A stretch of 64,000 bases of DNA from Sphingopyxis sp. LK2115 (GTDB lineage Bacteria; Pseudomonadota; Alphaproteobacteria; Sphingomonadales; Sphingomonadaceae). The stretch covers positions 1 to 64,000 of the forward strand of contig NZ_JABWGQ010000044.1 of the NCBI RefSeq assembly GCF_014595975.1, given 5' to 3'. Below the pieces are notes generated by a model. It saw only the letters and a list, made by a program, of their open reading frames with translations. It had not been told where the DNA came from and did not search any database. Positions 17,100 to 25,591 of the stretch are shown here, one piece after another. The position numbers were made by a program, and so were the translations under genes. Numbering within the stretch: the stretch's first letter is position 1; each line of letters opens with the position of its first letter.

Positions 17100-19145
17100 T
17101 CAGAACACCGCCCGCGCGCCGATCCACAATGTCCGCGGTGTCGCACGCTCGACAATGCCCGACGATGAAATCGCTGTCGGCACCAGCTCGTCGAACAGAT
17201 TTTCGCCGCGCGCCTCGACACTGATCCCGTTCGCAAAGCGCCACGACAGGCCCGCGTCGAACGTCAGCGCATCGTCCAGCCGCAGCAACCCCAGATCGTC
17301 CTCATTCTGCGCGCCGATATAGCGCAGGGTCGCAAAGCCGCCGAGCGGGCCTTCGGCTTTGCTGCGCAGCGACACGCTGCCGCCATGCTTCGCAATCTGC
17401 GCCGGTCGCCGCCCGTCGAGCAGCGCCGCCGCGCCCGACGCATCGACGTCGGCATCGGTATAGGCCCAGGTCGCGCGCAGCGACAGCGGGCCGATGCCCT
17501 GTTCGGCGCTCGCCTCGACGCCCTTGCTGTCGATTGCGTCCAGATTCTGCCGCTGGTTAAGGTTCGGCGCGAGTGTCACATTGGCGATCGCATCGGTCAG
17601 CCGGTTGGCGAACAGCGTCACCGACAGCGTGGTTTTACGCGACGCCCAGTCGATCCCGACCTCGCCGCCCCACAGATGTTCGGGCTTCAGCGCCTCGTTC
17701 GCCATCGTGACCTCGGCGCCGACGCGGAACGGCCGATACAGCTCGTTGAGCGTCGGCAGGCGCCAGCCGCGATAGGCCGCCGCGCGCAGCGCGACATTAT
17801 CGCGGCTCCAGCGCACCCCCGCGCGCCCGCTCGCTTCCCAGCCCTGCCGGTTGGCAAAGCGCGCGGCGCTGATCGGCGCGCCACCGATATTGCCCTCGCG
17901 GCGATAGCCTCCGCTCAGCCACCAGCGGTCGACGCGCCCGCTCAGCGTCCAAAGAAAGCCGTCATCGCGGCTCCCCGAAGTCCATTCGGCAAAGGCACCG
18001 ACTGTATCGCTGCTGCCGCCCGCGCTGCGATGGCGCTGCGGAACGCCCGCGGCAAAGAAAAAATCCTCCTCGGTGCGCCCCGTCGTGCGCCGCCAGTCGG
18101 CGCCAAACCGCAGCGGGTTCGTACCGCCGATCGCCGGGCGATATTCGGCGCGCGCACCAAGCCCGGTCGCAGGAACGCGCTGGAACAGCACGGGCGCGGC
18201 GCTGCCGCGATCCGCCGCGACACTGGCAAAGCCCGTCGCCAAGTCGCGCAGCTGGACATAGGCGAGCGCGAGCCATTGCGCGCCGCCCGCTGGCTCGCGG
18301 ACGAAGCGCAGGCTGGCGTCGACGCCGTCGACCTTGCTGCGGGTGAAATCGACGCCGCGGTCGCGCCGGTCGGCAAAGCCGCGCAGGCTGGACTCGATGC
18401 GGCTGCTCTCGCCGACATCGAAACGGAGCCGCAGGCCAAGGCCGCCCTGTTCATAGGGGGCAGCACGGTCGGCGCTGCCGCGCTGCCCCTTGGCGATAGG
18501 GATAAAGCCATCGCCGCGGCTGTAGCGGCCGTCGATCGCCACCTGCCCGTGGCCGATCGCCCCGCCCACGCTTGCCGACGCGTCCCAGCCGTCGCGGCTG
18601 CCATGGGCAAGGCTCGTTTCGGCGCCGTCGGTCATCTCCGAATGCAGCCCGATCGTCCCGGCGAGCGCGCCGGGCCCATCGGCGCCGCTGCCGCCGCCGC
18701 GCGTGACGACGATCCCGCCAAGCCGGACCGCGTCATAGGCGCTCCACGCGACCCAACCGCCAAAAGGGTCGGCCTGCGGCACGCCGTCGAGCGTCACCAG
18801 CGCGCGGCTCGACGCATTGCCGCCAAGCCCGCGCAGCGTCACCCCCTGGCTGGTCGGATGCGCGCTGCGCCCGTCCGAGCGGCGGAACTGGACGATGCCC
18901 GCTTCGTCGCGCAGGCGGTTTTCGATGCGCGTGCCCGGCCCCGACCTTACATCCAGCAATATGTCCGACGATTGGACAAGATCGCTGTCCGATGTTCTCA
19001 GCAAGCCGCTTCCCGATACAACAATATCTTCACGCGAAACGACAGGCGCGGGGATGATAATTGCCTCCCCCTTCTTCCCCGCCTCCTGCGCCATCGCCGC
19101 CGCCGGCAACGCCAGCGCCGCGGTCCCCACAAGCAGCCGGATCAC
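17100..19145 (-). CDS. TonB-dependent outer-membrane receptor
   Basis: A 681-residue receptor. After a signal peptide (about residues 1-19, ending Ala-Met-Ala-Gln) there is a TonB-box-like Glu-Asp-Ile-Val-Val-Ser-Gly, a plug domain with Gly-Val-Thr-Leu-Arg-Gly-Leu-Gly-Gly-Asn and Thr-Leu-Asp-Gly-Val-Pro-Gln, then a beta-barrel ending in Phe. The plug resembles BtuB/CirA-type receptors, but the ligand is not predictable. The GTG start at 19145 overlaps the maiA stop (GTGA), so it is translated downstream of maiA. The frame runs to 19199 inside maiA. Confidence 0.9.
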   Translation of the reverse strand: MIRLLVGTAALALPAAAMAQEAGKKGEAIIIPAPVVSREDIVVSGSGLLRTSDSDLVQSSDILLDVRSGPGTRIENRLRDEAGIVQFRRSDGRSAHPTSQGVTLRGLGGNASSRALVTLDGVPQADPFGGWVAWSAYDAVRLGGIVVTRGGGSGADGPGALAGTIGLHSEMTDGAETSLAHGSRDGWDASASVGGAIGHGQVAIDGRYSRGDGFIPIAKGQRGSADRAAPYEQGGLGLRLRFDVGESSRIESSLRGFADRRDRGVDFTRSKVDGVDASLRFVREPAGGAQWLALAYVQLRDLATGFASVAADRGSAAPVLFQRVPATGLGARAEYRPAIGGTNPLRFGADWRRTTGRTEEDFFFAAGVPQRHRSAGGSSDTVGAFAEWTSGSRDDGFLWTLSGRVDRWWLSGGYRREGNIGGAPISAARFANRQGWEASGRAGVRWSRDNVALRAAAYRGWRLPTLNELYRPFRVGAEVTMANEALKPEHLWGGEVGIDWASRKTTLSVTLFANRLTDAIANVTLAPNLNQRQNLDAIDSKGVEASAEQGIGPLSLRATWAYTDADVDASGAAALLDGRRPAQIAKHGGSVSLRSKAEGPLGGFATLRYIGAQNEDDLGLLRLDDALTFDAGLSWRFANGISVEARGENLFDELVPTAISSSGIVERATPRTLWIGARAVF

Positions 19146-19774
19146 GCGGGCTTCACCGCATCGGGATGCGCCTTTTGGAAAGCCTCCAGCTCCATGCACG
19201 CCGCGTCGATCGCCACCAGCCGCGGATAATCGTCGAGCGGCACCTCGAACCGCCGCGCATTATACATCTGCGGCACGAGGCAGCAGTCGGCGATGCCCGG
19301 CGCGTCGCCGCCCAGAAACTTGCCATCGCCCGCCATAGCCTCCAGCGCGTCGAAGCCTTGCACGATCCAGTGGCGATACCAGCGGTCCTTGGCCTGCTCG
19401 TTCAACCCCAGGTCGCGCTTCAGATATTTGAGCACGCGCAGATTGTTGAGCGGGTGAATGTCGCTCGCGATCACCTGCGCGCGCGCCAGCGCGACCGCGC
19501 GCGGCATCGCGTCTTCAGGGATCAGCCGCGGCTGCGGATAGGCGCGGTCGAGCCAGTCGATGATCGCCATGCTTTGGATGATCGGTTCGCCATCGACGAC
19601 AAGCATCGGCACAAAGCCCTGCGCATTTTTTTCAAGATAGGCGTCGCTGCGCTGTTCACCCGCGATCAGGCTGACCTCGACGCGCCCATAATCGAGGCCC
19701 TTGAGGTTCAGCGCGATACGCACGCGAAAGCTGGCCGAGGAACGGAAATAATCGTGGAGGACGAGCGACGTCAT
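19142..19774 (-). CDS. maiA: Glutathione S-transferase family, maleylacetoacetate isomerase type
   Basis: A 210-residue zeta-class GST-fold protein. The motif Ser-Ser-Ala-Ser-Phe-Arg-Val-Arg-Ile-Ala-Leu near residue 12 matches the glutathione-contacting SSCSxRVRIAL of MaiA, with Ala in place of the usual Cys. Also visible are Gln-Ser-Met-Ala-Ile-Ile-Asp-Trp-Leu and Asp-Ile-His-Pro-Leu-Asn-Asn-Leu-Arg-Val. MaiA isomerises maleylacetoacetate in tyrosine catabolism. No other gene of that pathway is in the window, and its partner here is a TonB receptor, so a different isomerisation cannot be excluded. Confidence 0.8.
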   Translation of the reverse strand: MTSLVLHDYFRSSASFRVRIALNLKGLDYGRVEVSLIAGEQRSDAYLEKNAQGFVPMLVVDGEPIIQSMAIIDWLDRAYPQPRLIPEDAMPRAVALARAQVIASDIHPLNNLRVLKYLKRDLGLNEQAKDRWYRHWIVQGFDALEAMAGDGKFLGGDAPGIADCCLVPQMYNARRFEVPLDDYPRLVAIDAACMELEAFQKAHPDAVKPA

Positions 19775-19788
19775 CAAGGGAACCTTTT

Positions 19789-19870
19789 ATCGTCATCCCG
19801 GCGAAGGCCGGGATAGGGACGGAGCATCAGGCCGCGACGCTAAGATCCCGGCCTTTGCCGGGATGACGAT
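19789..19870. repeat. Long inverted repeat, GTCATCCCGGC family
   Basis: The arms at 19789-19814 and 19845-19870 are 26 bp each and complementary with a single mismatch; the core is GTCATCCCGGC-AAGGCCGGGAT. A half copy occurs at 40031-40057. It sits between the diheme cytochrome and maiA, and the cytochrome reading frame runs into its loop, where its stop lies. It should form a strong hairpin in the mRNA of this run. Confidence 0.85.
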
Positions 19871-20939
19871 TATGAGGGTGACGACGTTCGTTCAACCCCG
19901 ATGGAAGTCGGCGCGAACCATCCTTCACCATGTCCGCAATCCATTGCCGCAGCAGCGCCGCACCCTCCTTGTGCACGGTCGACCGTCCGACCTCCGGCAT
20001 CGCAATGCCCGGATCGATGCTTTCGAGGCGATAGATCATGAAGCTATGATCGGGCGCGCCCGGCGCGATCGCGAAATCCATCCCCCCGCTGCCGCGTCCC
20101 GCCGCCGTGGGACGCTTGCCGATGCCGTAATTCACGCCTGCGGGATCGTCGGTCCAGCGCAGGAACAGCCCGCTGTTCGACGCGCTGCCCCCAGGATTGT
20201 GGCAATGCGCGCAATTGACGTCGAGATAGGCGCGCGCGCGATCGGCGACGCTGCCGCTGGCGCGGTCGTCCCACGCAGGCATCGTCGGTTCAAGCGCGGC
20301 GGGCTGCGCGAAATAGCGCGCGCGCAGCGCCGCCGACGCGGCAGGGTCGAGCACAAGATTGCGCAGCTTTGGCCCGATCGGCACGATCTCGCCGTTCAGG
20401 CTGTGGCATTCCTTGCATTGATTCCTGTTCGGGACGGCATAGCGGATCGAATGTCGGTCGCCCGCGGCGGTGGTAAAACTCACGGGCACGCGCCGCCCGC
20501 CCAAGGCCAGCGTCGCATCTTCCCCATCGGCGTCCCAGATATAGGGCAGCGCCACCCAGCCGGAGGCGCGGCGGATCAGCAGCCGCGTTTCGACCGGCCT
20601 GCCCCCGTTCCAGTCGGGCCAGCCAAAGCTCTTTACCAGCACCGTTCCGACCGGAAAGTCGATCGCGCCGTCGGCCGTGATCGTGACCCTTTCCCCTTCC
20701 GGGATCAGCATGAACCGATGCTTTTCGGCATAATCGCTGAACAGGGGCGTGCGCAGCGTATAGGCGATGCCGGCCACCGGACGCAGCGGATCATTGTCGC
20801 GAAACAGGCCAAAGGCCGATAGTTTCGTGGGCATTGCGTCGCTTTCGACCAGCGCCCGATCAACCCCCGGCGGCGCGCCGCCGCTTGCACCGCTCGCGCA
20901 CAGCAGCGCCGCAGCGATCGCGGCGAAAACGCGTCTCAC
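19827..20939 (-). CDS. SO2930-family diheme c-type cytochrome
   Basis: A 370-residue exported protein with a signal peptide (about residues 1-22) and two heme-c attachment sites, Cys-Lys-Glu-Cys-His and Cys-Ala-His-Cys-His. This fits TIGR03806, a family of unknown function that sits next to a parallel beta-helix protein, as here. The GTG start at 20939 overlaps the stop of that gene (GTGA). The last 15 or so residues are encoded by the inverted repeat at 19789-19870, so the tail is probably not conserved. A periplasmic electron-transfer or oxidase role is inference. Confidence 0.85.
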   Translation of the reverse strand: MRRVFAAIAAALLCASGASGGAPPGVDRALVESDAMPTKLSAFGLFRDNDPLRPVAGIAYTLRTPLFSDYAEKHRFMLIPEGERVTITADGAIDFPVGTVLVKSFGWPDWNGGRPVETRLLIRRASGWVALPYIWDADGEDATLALGGRRVPVSFTTAAGDRHSIRYAVPNRNQCKECHSLNGEIVPIGPKLRNLVLDPAASAALRARYFAQPAALEPTMPAWDDRASGSVADRARAYLDVNCAHCHNPGGSASNSGLFLRWTDDPAGVNYGIGKRPTAAGRGSGGMDFAIAPGAPDHSFMIYRLESIDPGIAMPEVGRSTVHKEGAALLRQWIADMVKDGSRRLPSGLNERRHPHNRHPGKGRDLSVAA

Positions 20940-22138
20940 CGGACCTTCGCCTCCATGCTTGCGGGCAGCGTGATTCCCGGCAGCGGCGCAGGCGCCGCGC
21001 CTTTGAGGTCCGCGGGCGAAGGCTTCGCCGCGCTTTGCGGCATCGCCATGTCGGGCAGGTTCAGCGACAGCACGCCGACATCGTCGTTGACGATCGCGTC
21101 GCCCGATCCGTCCCACAACACCGGGGGAAGCGTGCCGCCCATCGCGGCCGCGATTTCCGCCCCGCCGGGAAATGCGGGCGCATAGCCCGCCGTGCCATGC
21201 TGATTGTCCCGCACGACGATCTGCCGCGGCAATGGCTGATAATTCGGGTCCTTGTGCTCGTAGCGATAGCCGACGATCATCACATTGGCGGTGCCGTTCC
21301 GGTCGAGGATATTGTCGAAAATCTCGACATTGCGGTTCGCCATCACCAGCACGCCGGTTCCCGTCGGCACGCTCGCGACAATATTGCCTGCGGGCGCGAA
21401 ATTGGGGACGCTGTTGTCGCTGACGATATTGGAAAAGACGCGGACATTGTGCCCCCCCTGCATCGGCAGGCTGGGGAGGTCGAACACCAGGATGCCGCCC
21501 GTGTTCCGGTTCGCGATATTGTCGTGGACGTCGGCGTCATAGCTGTTCTCGATCTCGATCCCCGCGACATTTTCGGTCGCGACCGATTCGCGCACGACGA
21601 TATTTTTCGACTGGCCGACATAGATGCCGGCATCCGACGCGCCGCGGACATAGACGCTGTCGACCAGCACGTCGCTGCTTTCGACCGGATAGATGCCATA
21701 GGCGCCGTTGGTCGCCTTTGGCCCCGCAGTCCATTCGACGCGCAGCTTGTGATAGACGATGCGGTCGGCGCCCTTCGACTTGATGCCGTCACCTTTCGTA
21801 TTGAGCACCGCGAAATTGGTGAGCAGCACATCGTCGGACGTGACGAGCAGTCCCTCGCCCGCGCCCTGTTGCCCCGAAAAGTCGAGGATCGATCCGCCCT
21901 CGCCCGTCCCCGCGCCGCGCACGGTCACATTGTCAACGTCGAGCGACAGTCCGTCGGTCAGCTTCCATACCCCCGCGCCCAGTTCGACGACATCGCCCGG
22001 TTCGGCGAGGATCAGCGCCTCCTGCAATTTTTCATTCGCATCGGCGGCATCCGCGCTGACGCTGATCGTCTTGGCCGACGCGGGCGCGGCAACGACCAGC
22101 GCGGCGCAAATAGACACGACGAGATGATGGTATCGCAT
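20936..22138 (-). CDS. Exported parallel beta-helix repeat protein
   Basis: A 400-residue protein with a signal peptide (about residues 1-21, ending Pro-Ala-Ser-Ala) and a right-handed beta-helix: repeated short strands with Asn/Asp/Gly turns such as Asn-Val-Thr-Val-Arg-Gly-Ala-Gly, Asn-Ile-Val-Val-Arg-Glu-Ser and Ala-Gly-Ile-Glu-Ile-Glu-Asn-Ser. It fits TIGR03805, the partner of the diheme cytochrome. The fold is shared with pectate lyases and alginate epimerases, so carbohydrate binding or modification is possible but not shown. ATG 22138 follows AGGGAGAG. It is the first gene of the pair. Confidence 0.85.
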   Translation of the reverse strand: MRYHHLVVSICAALVVAAPASAKTISVSADAADANEKLQEALILAEPGDVVELGAGVWKLTDGLSLDVDNVTVRGAGTGEGGSILDFSGQQGAGEGLLVTSDDVLLTNFAVLNTKGDGIKSKGADRIVYHKLRVEWTAGPKATNGAYGIYPVESSDVLVDSVYVRGASDAGIYVGQSKNIVVRESVATENVAGIEIENSYDADVHDNIANRNTGGILVFDLPSLPMQGGHNVRVFSNIVSDNSVPNFAPAGNIVASVPTGTGVLVMANRNVEIFDNILDRNGTANVMIVGYRYEHKDPNYQPLPRQIVVRDNQHGTAGYAPAFPGGAEIAAAMGGTLPPVLWDGSGDAIVNDDVGVLSLNLPDMAMPQSAAKPSPADLKGAAPAPLPGITLPASMEAKVR

Positions 22139-22232
22139 CCGACTCTCCCTTGTTTTTTGCCAGCATGGTGCAAGAGTGAGGCAATGCCAAGCCATGTTGC
22201 TGACATGCTTGTAGATGACCGGGGAGATTGCA

Positions 22233-22646
22233 TTGTTTCACCGAATTGCCGTGGTGCTCGGCGCCCTTGTCGCCGTGCCGTCGCTCGCCGCAGCACCGGC
22301 GTCGATCGCGGGCCGCTGGAAAACCGACGACGGCAAGGGCATCGTCGTGATGAGCCCATGCGGCGCCAGAATGTGCGGGCATATCGAGCGCCTTCTCATC
22401 AAACAGCCCACGGGCGGCCAGCTCGACGCGCGCAACCCCGACAAGGCCAAGCGCGGCCGCCCGTTAACGGGGCTGCGCATTTATTGGGATCTCGCCCCCG
22501 ACGGCAATGTCTGGAAGGGTGAAGGCTACAGCCCCGAGGACGGCCGCTATTACAAGGCGCATCTGCGCGTAAACGGCAACAAACTGACGATGAAGGGATG
22601 CGTCAGCCTGTTTTGCCGCACCGTAACCTGGACAAAGATCGGGTAA
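22233..22646 (+). CDS. Secreted DUF2147 protein
   Basis: A 137-residue exported protein with a signal peptide (about residues 1-20, ending Leu-Ala-Ala-Ala) and the DUF2147 pattern: Gly-Arg-Trp-Lys-Thr-Asp-Asp-Gly-Lys-Gly at the mature start, paired cysteines, and Gly-Leu-Arg-Ile-Tyr-Trp-Asp. Function unknown; the family is small and periplasmic. I prefer the TTG at 22233 because GGGGAG lies 6 nt upstream and the signal peptide then starts correctly; an in-frame ATG at 22215 is the alternative. It is convergent with the racemase gene. Confidence 0.82.
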   Translation: MFHRIAVVLGALVAVPSLAAAPASIAGRWKTDDGKGIVVMSPCGARMCGHIERLLIKQPTGGQLDARNPDKAKRGRPLTGLRIYWDLAPDGNVWKGEGYSPEDGRYYKAHLRVNGNKLTMKGCVSLFCRTVTWTKIG

Positions 22647-22652
22647 CTTTAC

Positions 22653-22674
22653 CCCCTCCCGATTGCGGGAGGGG
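22653..22674. terminator. Bidirectional hairpin terminator
   Basis: A perfect 9-bp dyad CCCCTCCCG-ATTG-CGGGAGGGG lies exactly between two convergent genes, DUF2147 (stop 22646) and the racemase (stop 22681). T-tracts are weak (TTT before it on the plus strand), but the position and stability fit a shared terminator. Confidence 0.7.
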
Positions 22675-22680
22675 CGAAAG

Positions 22681-23376
22681 TCACCTCTCGCCCAGAATCC
22701 AGTCGACCCCTGCCGCGACATGAATGCGCGTCGTGTCATAGATCGGCAGGACATTGGCGTCGGGATCGACCAGCATCACCAGTTCGGTGCAGGCAAGGAT
22801 GATCGCCTGGATATCCTGCTTGGCAATATCGGTGATAAAGGTCTTCATCGTGCGCCGCGACGCTTCGTTGACCTTGCCCAGCATCAGCTCTTCGTAAATG
22901 ATCCGGTCGATCTCGTCCGCCCGGCTGGCGTCATAGGGCGCGAGCGTCAGCCCGTGGCGCACAAGCCGCTGGCGGAACCAGGGTTCGGTCATCACGCCCC
23001 GCGTGCCGATTACCGCCGCCGCCTTGATTCCGTCGGCCTTCATCTTCTCGCCCGTTTCGTCGACGATGTGGATCAGCGGGATCGAGATTGCGGACGCGAC
23101 GTCCTCGGCGACCTTGTGCATCGAATTGGCGGCAATCATCAACGCGGTGGCGCCGGCCATCTCCAGCCGCTGCGCCGACGCGATCAGCACTTCCTTCGCA
23201 TGCGCCCATTGTGCATCGGTCGTGATCCGCGACAGTTCGCAATAGTTCAAGCTTTCCATCAGGATCGGTGCCGAACAGGCGGTGCCGAGGCGCTTTTGCA
23301 CCCCCTTGTTGAGATGGCGATAATAAAGCTCGGTCGACGCCCAGCTCATGCCGCCGATCAGGCCGACTTTGCGCAT
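22681..23376 (-). CDS. Aspartate/glutamate racemase family protein
   Basis: A 231-residue protein of the Asp/Glu racemase fold, beginning Met-Arg-Lys-Val-Gly-Leu-Ile-Gly-Gly-Met-Ser-Trp. The second catalytic cysteine is present in Leu-Ala-Cys-Thr-Glu-Leu. The first catalytic position, normally Cys (or Thr in L-specific enzymes) before Asn-Thr, is Ala here in Ala-Ala-Asn-Ser-Met-His-Lys. Two-base racemisation is therefore doubtful, and it may act on one enantiomer only or on another substrate. It stands alone, convergent with DUF2147. Confidence 0.82.
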   Translation of the reverse strand: MRKVGLIGGMSWASTELYYRHLNKGVQKRLGTACSAPILMESLNYCELSRITTDAQWAHAKEVLIASAQRLEMAGATALMIAANSMHKVAEDVASAISIPLIHIVDETGEKMKADGIKAAAVIGTRGVMTEPWFRQRLVRHGLTLAPYDASRADEIDRIIYEELMLGKVNEASRRTMKTFITDIAKQDIQAIILACTELVMLVDPDANVLPIYDTTRIHVAAGVDWILGER

Positions 23377-23486
23377 TATGAAACTCGATCCTCTTCATAT
23401 TGTCGCCCCCGCGACGGCAGGGGCCGCTGACAGCCTTGGTCAAGGCCGGTGGCGGCCCTCGGCCTGCGCGAGGGCGACGTGTCAAC

Positions 23487-24971
23487 TCAATGCCCGCTTC
23501 CGCCGATCGCTTTCACAATGTCATCGGCCATCTTCTTGGCATCGCCGAGCAGCATCATCGTCTGGTCCATGTAGAAGACGTCATTGTCGACGCCGGCATA
23601 GCCGACCCCGCCCATCGAACGCTTCACGAACAGCACCGTCTTCGCCTTTTCGACGTCGAGCACGGGCATCCCGTAAATCGGCGATGACTTGTCGGTCTTG
23701 GCCGCCGGGTTGGTGACGTCGTTCGCGCCGATGACGAAGGCGACGTCGCACTGCGCGAACTCGCCGTTGATATCCTCCAGCTCGAACACCTCGTCATAGG
23801 GGACGTTCGCCTCGGCGAGCAGCACGTTCATATGTCCCGGCATCCGCCCCGCGACGGGGTGGATCGCATATTTGACGTTGACGCCTTCGGCTTTCAGCAG
23901 GTCGGCCATCTCGCGCAGCGCGTGCTGCGCCTGCGCGACCGCCATGCCATAGCCGGGGACGATGATGACATTCTCTGCCTGGGTCATCAGGAACGCCGCA
24001 TCCTCGGCACTGCCCGGCTTCCACGGCCGCTGTTCCTTCGCGCCGCCCGCGCCCGCCGCCGCATCATCCCCGCCAAAGCCGCCCGCGATCACGCTGATGA
24101 AGCTGCGGTTCATCGCGCGGCACATGATGTAGGAGAGGATCGCGCCCGACGAGCCGACGAGCGCGCCGGTGATGATCATCGCGCTGTTGCCCAGCGTGAA
24201 GCCCATCGCCGCCGCGGCCCAGCCCGAATAGCTGTTGAGCATCGACACGACGACCGGCATGTCGGCGCCGCCGATCGGGATGATCAGCAGGAAGCCGATG
24301 GCAAAGCTCAGCGCCGTGACGGTCCAGAAAACCCAGGGCGACTGGTCGAAGGTGAAATAGGCGACAAGGCCGATGATCGCGGCGAGCGTGCCGAGGTTGA
24401 TGACATGCCGCGCCGGCAGCATGATCGGTGCGCCCGACATATTGCCGTTGAGTTTCAGAAAGGCGATGACCGACCCTGAAAAGGTGATCGCGCCGATCGC
24501 GATGCCGAGGCCCATTTCGATGCGGCTGACGGTGTAAATCTGCCCCGCGGCATCAGCGATGCCGAACGCCTGCGGGTTAAGATAAGCCGCCGCCGCCACG
24601 GCAACGGCGGCAAGGCCGACAAGGCTGTGGAACGCCGCGACAAGCTGCGGCATGGCGGTCATCGCGATGCGGCGCGCCATGACGATGCCGATGACCGCAC
24701 CGACACCGATCGCCGCAAGGATTTCGATCAGCGCCACGCCGTCGAGCGCCCCGCCATCGACGCGCGGAACGTGCGTCAGCAAGGTCGTGACGACCGCGAT
24801 CGTCATGCCGATCATGCCGAAACGGTTGCCGCGCTGCGACGAGGCCGGCGACGACAGGCCGCGCAGCGCAAGGATGAAGAAGACGCCCGACACCAGATAG
24901 GCGATCGCCGCCCACGGGTTCACCGCGCCATGATCGCCGGTCGCGGCGGCGAGGATCAGCTGAAAATCCAT
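23487..24971 (-). CDS. pntB: NAD(P) transhydrogenase beta subunit
   Basis: A 494-residue inner-membrane subunit of the proton-translocating transhydrogenase, which reduces NADP with NADH using the proton gradient. The N-terminal two thirds are membrane helices; the C-terminal domain (from about residue 310) binds NADP, with Val-Pro-Gly-Tyr-Gly-Met-Ala-Val-Ala-Gln-Ala and Val-Ile-Gly-Ala-Asn-Asp-Val-Thr-Asn-Pro-Ala. ATG 24971 follows AAGGAGCG and lies one base after the pntAb stop. The open frame to 25031 is not used. Confidence 0.96.
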   Translation of the reverse strand: MDFQLILAAATGDHGAVNPWAAIAYLVSGVFFILALRGLSSPASSQRGNRFGMIGMTIAVVTTLLTHVPRVDGGALDGVALIEILAAIGVGAVIGIVMARRIAMTAMPQLVAAFHSLVGLAAVAVAAAAYLNPQAFGIADAAGQIYTVSRIEMGLGIAIGAITFSGSVIAFLKLNGNMSGAPIMLPARHVINLGTLAAIIGLVAYFTFDQSPWVFWTVTALSFAIGFLLIIPIGGADMPVVVSMLNSYSGWAAAAMGFTLGNSAMIITGALVGSSGAILSYIMCRAMNRSFISVIAGGFGGDDAAAGAGGAKEQRPWKPGSAEDAAFLMTQAENVIIVPGYGMAVAQAQHALREMADLLKAEGVNVKYAIHPVAGRMPGHMNVLLAEANVPYDEVFELEDINGEFAQCDVAFVIGANDVTNPAAKTDKSSPIYGMPVLDVEKAKTVLFVKRSMGGVGYAGVDNDVFYMDQTMMLLGDAKKMADDIVKAIGGSGH

Positions 24972-24972
24972 C

Positions 24973-25254
24973 TCAGCGCTCCTTCTTCTTGTACATCGCC
25001 AGCATCCGCGCGGTGACCGCGAAACCGCCAAAGATATTGATGCTCGCCATCACCACCGCAGCAAGGCCGAGCCATTTCGACGTTGCCGATCCCGCCGCCG
25101 CGGCGGCGATCAGCGCGCCGACGATGATGACCGACGAAATTGCGTTTGTGACGCTCATCAGCGGCGTGTGCAGCGCCGGGGTCACTGACCAGACGACGAA
25201 ATAGCCGACGAAACACGCCAGCACGAAAATCGAAAAAATGGCGATAAAATCCAC
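24973..25254 (-). CDS. pntAb: NAD(P) transhydrogenase alpha subunit, membrane part
   Basis: A 93-residue membrane protein equal to the C-terminal part of PntA in enterobacteria; in alphaproteobacteria the alpha subunit is split. Three hydrophobic segments and the motif Thr-Pro-Leu-Met-Ser-Val-Thr-Asn-Ala-Ile-Ser-Ser are diagnostic. The GTG at 25254 is chosen because GGGGAG precedes it and the protein then begins just before the first helix; the frame extends to 25383 without family-like sequence. It is separated from pntAa by the fasciclin gene. Confidence 0.94.
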   Translation of the reverse strand: MDFIAIFSIFVLACFVGYFVVWSVTPALHTPLMSVTNAISSVIIVGALIAAAAAGSATSKWLGLAAVVMASINIFGGFAVTARMLAMYKKKER

Positions 25255-25591
25255 GGCGCGCTCCCCTGCTGATTCCGCTTGGCGCACCTCTTGCCGTGGC
25301 GGCGCCAGCCTGTCGACTCCTAAGCTGTCAAAAAAGACGCGCCAATGTTTCGTCAGGCAAGGAATATGGGCGCGGTTCGACATAAAGTTTCATGGGCGCA
25401 GGATCTGGCTTCGGCATGGGATGGATGGAATGGCGGCTTTGAGGTGGGAAGCGGCCTTAAAGCCATCCGCCCTCCCGGGGAGAAGATTGGGAGACGGGAA
25501 CGCATCAAACCCCTTCTCAACAGGGTCCGGTCGGCAACCGGGCGAAACCCGCCTCACCCACCCGCCGCGCGGCAGCGAGCAGACCAGTCGC
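25255..25591. other. Intergenic region between fasciclin gene and pntAb
   Basis: These 337 bp hold no convincing gene. The part next to pntAb carries its ribosome binding site and, presumably, a separate promoter for pntAb-pntB, since the fasciclin gene interrupts the run. No hairpin with a T-tract could be recognised. Confidence 0.5.
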
